Source of the DNA: an uncultured Bacteroidales bacterium
GTDB lineage: Bacteria; Bacteroidota; Bacteroidia; Bacteroidales; P3
DNA: 64,000 nt
Assembly (NCBI GenBank): GCA_937915785.1
Contig: CALGGY010000027.1
Coordinates: 19,459-83,458 of the forward strand
Direction of reading: 5' to 3'
The position numbers and the translations under genes were made by a program. The notes under the pieces are model-generated. The model was not told the origin of the DNA. It did no database searches and was given only the letters and a program-made list of their open reading frames with translations. Below, one piece after another: positions 61,701-64,000 of this stretch (its first letter is position 1; every line of letters begins with the position of its first letter).

Positions 61701-63607
61701 AACGCGAGGACTACCGCCTGCTCGACGAATTTTACAAACAGAAAATCAGACAGATACACATTGTAGGCAAATACGCCAACCTTATGGTGAGCGACTACAA
61801 CGCCGCACTGCAATACGTGCAGGATTATTTCCAGATGGATTTCAAGAAATTCATTGCCAAATATTTCGACGGCGACCAATTGGCCCAGATAGAAAAAAAC
61901 ATCACCCCCGCCAAATACAAGCAGCTGTTTGGCGAGCTCTCTGCCCAGCAGCGCAAAATCATCACCGACAAGGAGTCGAAATACATTGTGGTGGCCGCCG
62001 GGCCGGGCAGCGGCAAGACAAGGGTGCTGGTGCACAAACTGGCATCGCTGCTGCTGCTCGAAGACGTGAAACACGAGCAACTGCTTATGCTCACCTTCTC
62101 GCGTGCCGCCGCCACGGAGTTCAAACAGCGGCTGATGGAGCTCATCGGCAACGCCGCACATTTTGTGGAGATAAAGACTTTCCACGCCTTCTGTTTCGAC
62201 ATTCTGGGCAAAGTGGGCAATCTGGAAGACGCCGGCAACGTGGTGAAACGCGCCACCGAGATGATTGAAGCCGGCGAAGCCGAACAGGGTAAAATAAACC
62301 GCTCGGTGCTTGTTATCGACGAGGCTCAGGACATGGATGCCGATGAGCATGCACTTATTAGGGCACTGATGCGCAACAACGAGGAAATGCGCGTTATCGC
62401 TGTGGGCGACGACGACCAGAACATTTACCAGTTCCGCGGCTCCAACAGCATGCACATGCAGTCGTTTGTTACCGAAATGGGTGCCGTAAAATACGAAATG
62501 ACAGAAAATTACAGAAGCCTCGGAGCGGTTGTCGATTTCTCCAACTGTTTTGTACAGCGCATTGCCAACCGCATGAAAATCCAGCCCAACACCGCCGTGC
62601 GCAGCGGCAATGGCGCCGTTGTCATAACACAATGCATATCGGCAAACCTCGAAGTGCCAGTGGCAGACACCATTGCGGCAACGTACCACGGCCAACACGC
62701 CTGCGTGATCACCCGCACCAATTTCGACGCCGCACAGATGGTGGGACAGCTCTCAAAAAAAGGCATACCCGCAAAACTCATACAGTCCACCGAAGGGTTC
62801 CGGTTCTGCAACTTGGCCGAAGTGCGCTTTTTCTTGAAAAATATCGACAGCAAACTACAAAGCCCCGTAATAAACGACGAACTATGGGAAAATGCCAAGC
62901 AACGGACTCTGGAAGTGTACAAAACGAGCTCATGCATCGAGTACATACGCCAGTTTATAGCCACTTTCGAATCCACCCACCGCACCAAATACCGCACCGA
63001 CTTAGCCGACTTTGTATTCGAGTCGTCATTGGAAGATTTCTTCAACGAAAACCAGAGCACCATCCTCGTTTCCACCATACACAAGGCCAAGGGACGCGAG
63101 TTCGACACCGTTTATCTGTACGTTGAGGGCGATTACGGAAAAACCGACGAGGAGCTGAGAGCACTTTATGTGGGCATGACAAGAGCCCGGAACAATTTGT
63201 ACATTCATTGCAACACCAATCTGTTTACTAACTTGGAGAAATCCAAGGCCGTTTTCAACTACGACCCCACCCCTTACCCCGACCCCGACGAAATAACCAT
63301 TCAGCCCAAACTATCCGACGTGTTCCTTGACTTCTGCAAACCGCACAAAGAAAAAATATTGGGACTGGCAAGCGGCCGCAGACTTGGGTTCGACAATGGT
63401 TTCCTGCTAACCTCCGATGGGCAGAGAATAGCCTCGCTATCGAAAAGCCTGCGCGACGAACTTGCCGACTGGTACTCCAAAGGCTTCAACGTGGTGTCGG
63501 CAAAAGTGGCTTTCATCATAGCTTGGAAAGGCAAGGACGAACCCACCGATGCCGAAGAAACCGCCGTTGTGTTGCCATACCTTTTGCTCAGGCAAAACCG
63601 CAAATAA
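58772..63607 (+). CDS. Exonuclease-RecQ-UvrD fusion helicase
   Basis: A 1611-residue protein with three enzymatic parts. Residues about 14-125 resemble a DEDD exonuclease (FIDLETG, GHNILYHDLKYL, DCLKARDLF). Residues about 285-640 are a RecQ helicase with Walker A PTGGGKS, DEAH box (VIDEAHCFSAWGQDFR) and motif VI QEAGRAGRD. Residues about 1060-1560 are a UvrD/Rep-type helicase with Walker A GPGSGKTRV, IDEAQDMD, GDDDQNIYQFRG, HKAKGREFD and YVGMTRARNN. Between them is a winged-helix-like region. Such fusions are known in Bacteroidota as 'RecQ family ATP-dependent DNA helicase'. It likely unwinds and processes recombination or repair intermediates. All listed motifs look intact. Confidence 0.9.
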   Translation: MENLPTPTTTTATKSLAFIDLETGLTDGKAHDLAAFREPDLRLHTKYRKDFLQFVENAEFICGHNILYHDLKYLPELTSDQHHFIDTLFLSPLLFPKKPYHKLLKDDKLQTDDLNNPLNDCLKARDLFFDEIGAFNVLPPLLKDIYTALLSDKPEFEALFKYVEMAPPPNFDISQSVKQMFADSLCRHSRVDLLTKKYPVELAYTLALIYANDSYSVTPSWLRYNYPQIENVVKLLCGTPCHANDCPYCNSKLNIHTGLRNVFGHDKFRLFDGEPMQEMAVQSAMDGESLLAIFPTGGGKSLTFQLPAIMTGRAAHALTVVISPLQSLMKDQVDNLSANGITEAVTINGLLDPVSRADAFERVENGSATLLYISPEMLRSKTIEKLLISRNIARFVIDEAHCFSAWGQDFRVDYLYIGDFIRKLQEKKQHPKPIPVSCFTATAKQKVISDIRDYFDRKLGLTLRIFASSAERKNLHYSVIYSETEDDKYCKLRELMLANPCPTIIYVSRTRKTAELAMKLTRDGLKALPFNGQMESNNKISNQNAFIANEVRAIVATSAFGMGVDKKDVGLVIHYDISDSLENYVQEAGRAGRDPNTSANCYVLYSDHDLDKHFILLNQTKVSISEIQQVWRAIKNFTRKRDYICCSPLEIAREAGWNDEVCDVETRVKTCVAALDEAGYVNRGNNVPHVFATGIMVKNMDEARLRITKSPYFYNDNDRQNAARILKSLISKKYTSGSPDDEAESRVDYLADRLGLSKETVIRAVSAMRQEGILADTNDMSAFIDTSEQQSQRIFENATKLERFVLSHIAEQETEISYKTLNELAQGNGIPSNIKSIKTILYFLSVKSYLRKNEHPGNGIVNVSLTQPFEQTLQKHDKRVNICKFIIGQLHAEAKKNPNTDQKNSLVQFSLTSLLKGYINEQENKLFTTESECSIGDVEDALLYLSKIGAMKLEGGFLVFYNAMEIHRLTDTKHSYKREDYRLLDEFYKQKIRQIHIVGKYANLMVSDYNAALQYVQDYFQMDFKKFIAKYFDGDQLAQIEKNITPAKYKQLFGELSAQQRKIITDKESKYIVVAAGPGSGKTRVLVHKLASLLLLEDVKHEQLLMLTFSRAAATEFKQRLMELIGNAAHFVEIKTFHAFCFDILGKVGNLEDAGNVVKRATEMIEAGEAEQGKINRSVLVIDEAQDMDADEHALIRALMRNNEEMRVIAVGDDDQNIYQFRGSNSMHMQSFVTEMGAVKYEMTENYRSLGAVVDFSNCFVQRIANRMKIQPNTAVRSGNGAVVITQCISANLEVPVADTIAATYHGQHACVITRTNFDAAQMVGQLSKKGIPAKLIQSTEGFRFCNLAEVRFFLKNIDSKLQSPVINDELWENAKQRTLEVYKTSSCIEYIRQFIATFESTHRTKYRTDLADFVFESSLEDFFNENQSTILVSTIHKAKGREFDTVYLYVEGDYGKTDEELRALYVGMTRARNNLYIHCNTNLFTNLEKSKAVFNYDPTPYPDPDEITIQPKLSDVFLDFCKPHKEKILGLASGRRLGFDNGFLLTSDGQRIASLSKSLRDELADWYSKGFNVVSAKVAFIIAWKGKDEPTDAEETAVVLPYLLLRQNRK

Positions 63608-63945
63608 AACCACATCTCCAAACGCCTCTCAGCATTTTTTTTCGGACAAGCCTCTGCTCCAAATCCCAACAGCGGCCAAAACCAACTATTCTGCGATAAG
63701 GTGAATAGGGGCAAACAACCAAAATTCCGGAATAAAACACATTTAATAAAGAATCCCCAATTCCAAGCACTATATAACTGTTCCGAAGCCGTTATGGTGA
63801 TGCTGTCGTTTGCCGATAACAGCATCATCGTTGCTTTAAAATCGCCGGTGTGCATTGACTTTTCCAGAAGCATCTCTGTTGATAACTTTGTTGAATAATA
63901 TTCCTGCCAAAAAGAGCCGCCGATGAAAAAAAAGTGCATTTTTAA
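63608..63945. other. Intergenic region without a recognisable gene
   Basis: After the RecQ-UvrD gene about 340 bases hold frames on both strands (for example a minus-strand run STKLSTEMLLEKSMHTGDF) but no start signal, domain or conserved pattern I can recognise. It may contain a decayed gene. Confidence 0.5.
63798..63827. repeat. Inverted repeat with 12-base loop
   Basis: TGATGCTGT (63798-63806) and ACAGCATCA (63819-63827) are perfect complements with a twelve-base loop. Lacking a T-run, it is not a terminator. It may be a protein site or a hairpin remnant. Confidence 0.6.
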
Positions 63946-63963
63946 ATAGTGTATATACACTAT
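63946..63963 (+). promoter_or_regulatory. 18-base perfect palindrome before a new gene
   Basis: ATAGTGTATATACACTAT is a perfect 18-base palindrome that ends 25 bases before an ATG at 63989 that begins a frame running off the window (MPIP). The GTGTATATACAC core resembles the operator type used by GntR/YtrA-like or PadR-like dimeric regulators. The following gene may encode that regulator. Confidence 0.6.
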
Positions 63964-64000
63964 ATTATTAACCAATTTATTGAGAGCTATGCCAATACCA

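Noticed and set aside
61502..62698. A 398-codon minus-strand frame inside the RecQ-UvrD gene
   Set aside because: Antisense to intact helicase motifs, with Phe/His/Val bias typical of shadows here.
63301..63975. A 224-codon minus-strand frame at the right end
   Set aside because: Its larger part is antisense to the UvrD domain; the part in the spacer has no start signal or recognisable motif.

Overview
The window is a piece of a Bacteroidota (Bacteroidales-type) chromosome. The evidence is the recurrent promoter form TTTG-N19/20-TAnnTTTG, A-rich translation starts with no Shine-Dalgarno sequence, and typical families: a BspA-like leucine-rich-repeat protein, a DUF4249 lipoprotein, MeaB, a WG-repeat protein, a DUF7033-like deacetylase, a long TamB, and a RecQ-UvrD fusion. 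All calls come from reading the sequence and translations; no database search was run.

Positions 1 to about 28,180 are the structural half of a tailed prophage. The order is ParB-like protein, small and large terminase, a run of small unknown genes, VRR-NUC nuclease, portal, ASCH protein, an accessory cassette (7176-10400), scaffold, decoration and major capsid proteins, connector and tail-completion genes, Big_2-tipped tail tube, a tail chaperone pair joined by a probable -1 frameshift, a 1577-residue tape measure, a lysis set (u-spanin-like lipoprotein, membrane/coiled-coil protein, M15 endolysin), distal tail and tip proteins, and receptor-end proteins. The right end is a broken junction (about 27,850), then a divergent small Gly/Asn-rich gene with its own promoter, three integrase-arm-like repeats, and the 3' end of a tRNA-Ser gene (28,314-28,398), the probable integration site. 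No integrase is in view.

The most system-like object is the cassette at 7176-10400. Two HTH regulators face each other across a terminator. Operator-like inverted repeats overlap or adjoin the promoters of the first HTH gene and of the next operon. That operon encodes a DUF2693-like protein, a 31-residue membrane peptide, an ATP-grasp/COOH-NH2-type amidoligase and a class II glutamine amidotransferase. Terminators close both ends. It is inserted between the portal and capsid genes and looks like an independently controlled moron that makes or modifies a peptide or wall amide.

Positions 28,600-36,300 are a variable host region of secreted proteins: a helical-repeat protein, a frameshifted lipoprotein, two nearly identical copies of an uncharacterised exported family, a NERD nuclease and a duplicated-domain membrane protein. 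A short prophage gene (2771-2945) looks like a truncated, frameshifted relative of the duplicated family.

Positions 36,450-63,610 are mainly housekeeping: meaB, an SDR, a BspA-like protein, rpsO, pnp, yebC, glnS, a WG-repeat protein, a deacetylase-like protein, the heptose/KDO genes rfaD (hldD) and kdsC, then dut, clpP, trmD and an M23/LysM peptidase on the minus strand, then a DUF4249 lipoprotein, tamB, a GT9 glycosyltransferase and a giant exonuclease-RecQ-UvrD protein. The window ends in a noncoding stretch with an 18-bp perfect palindrome just before a new ATG.
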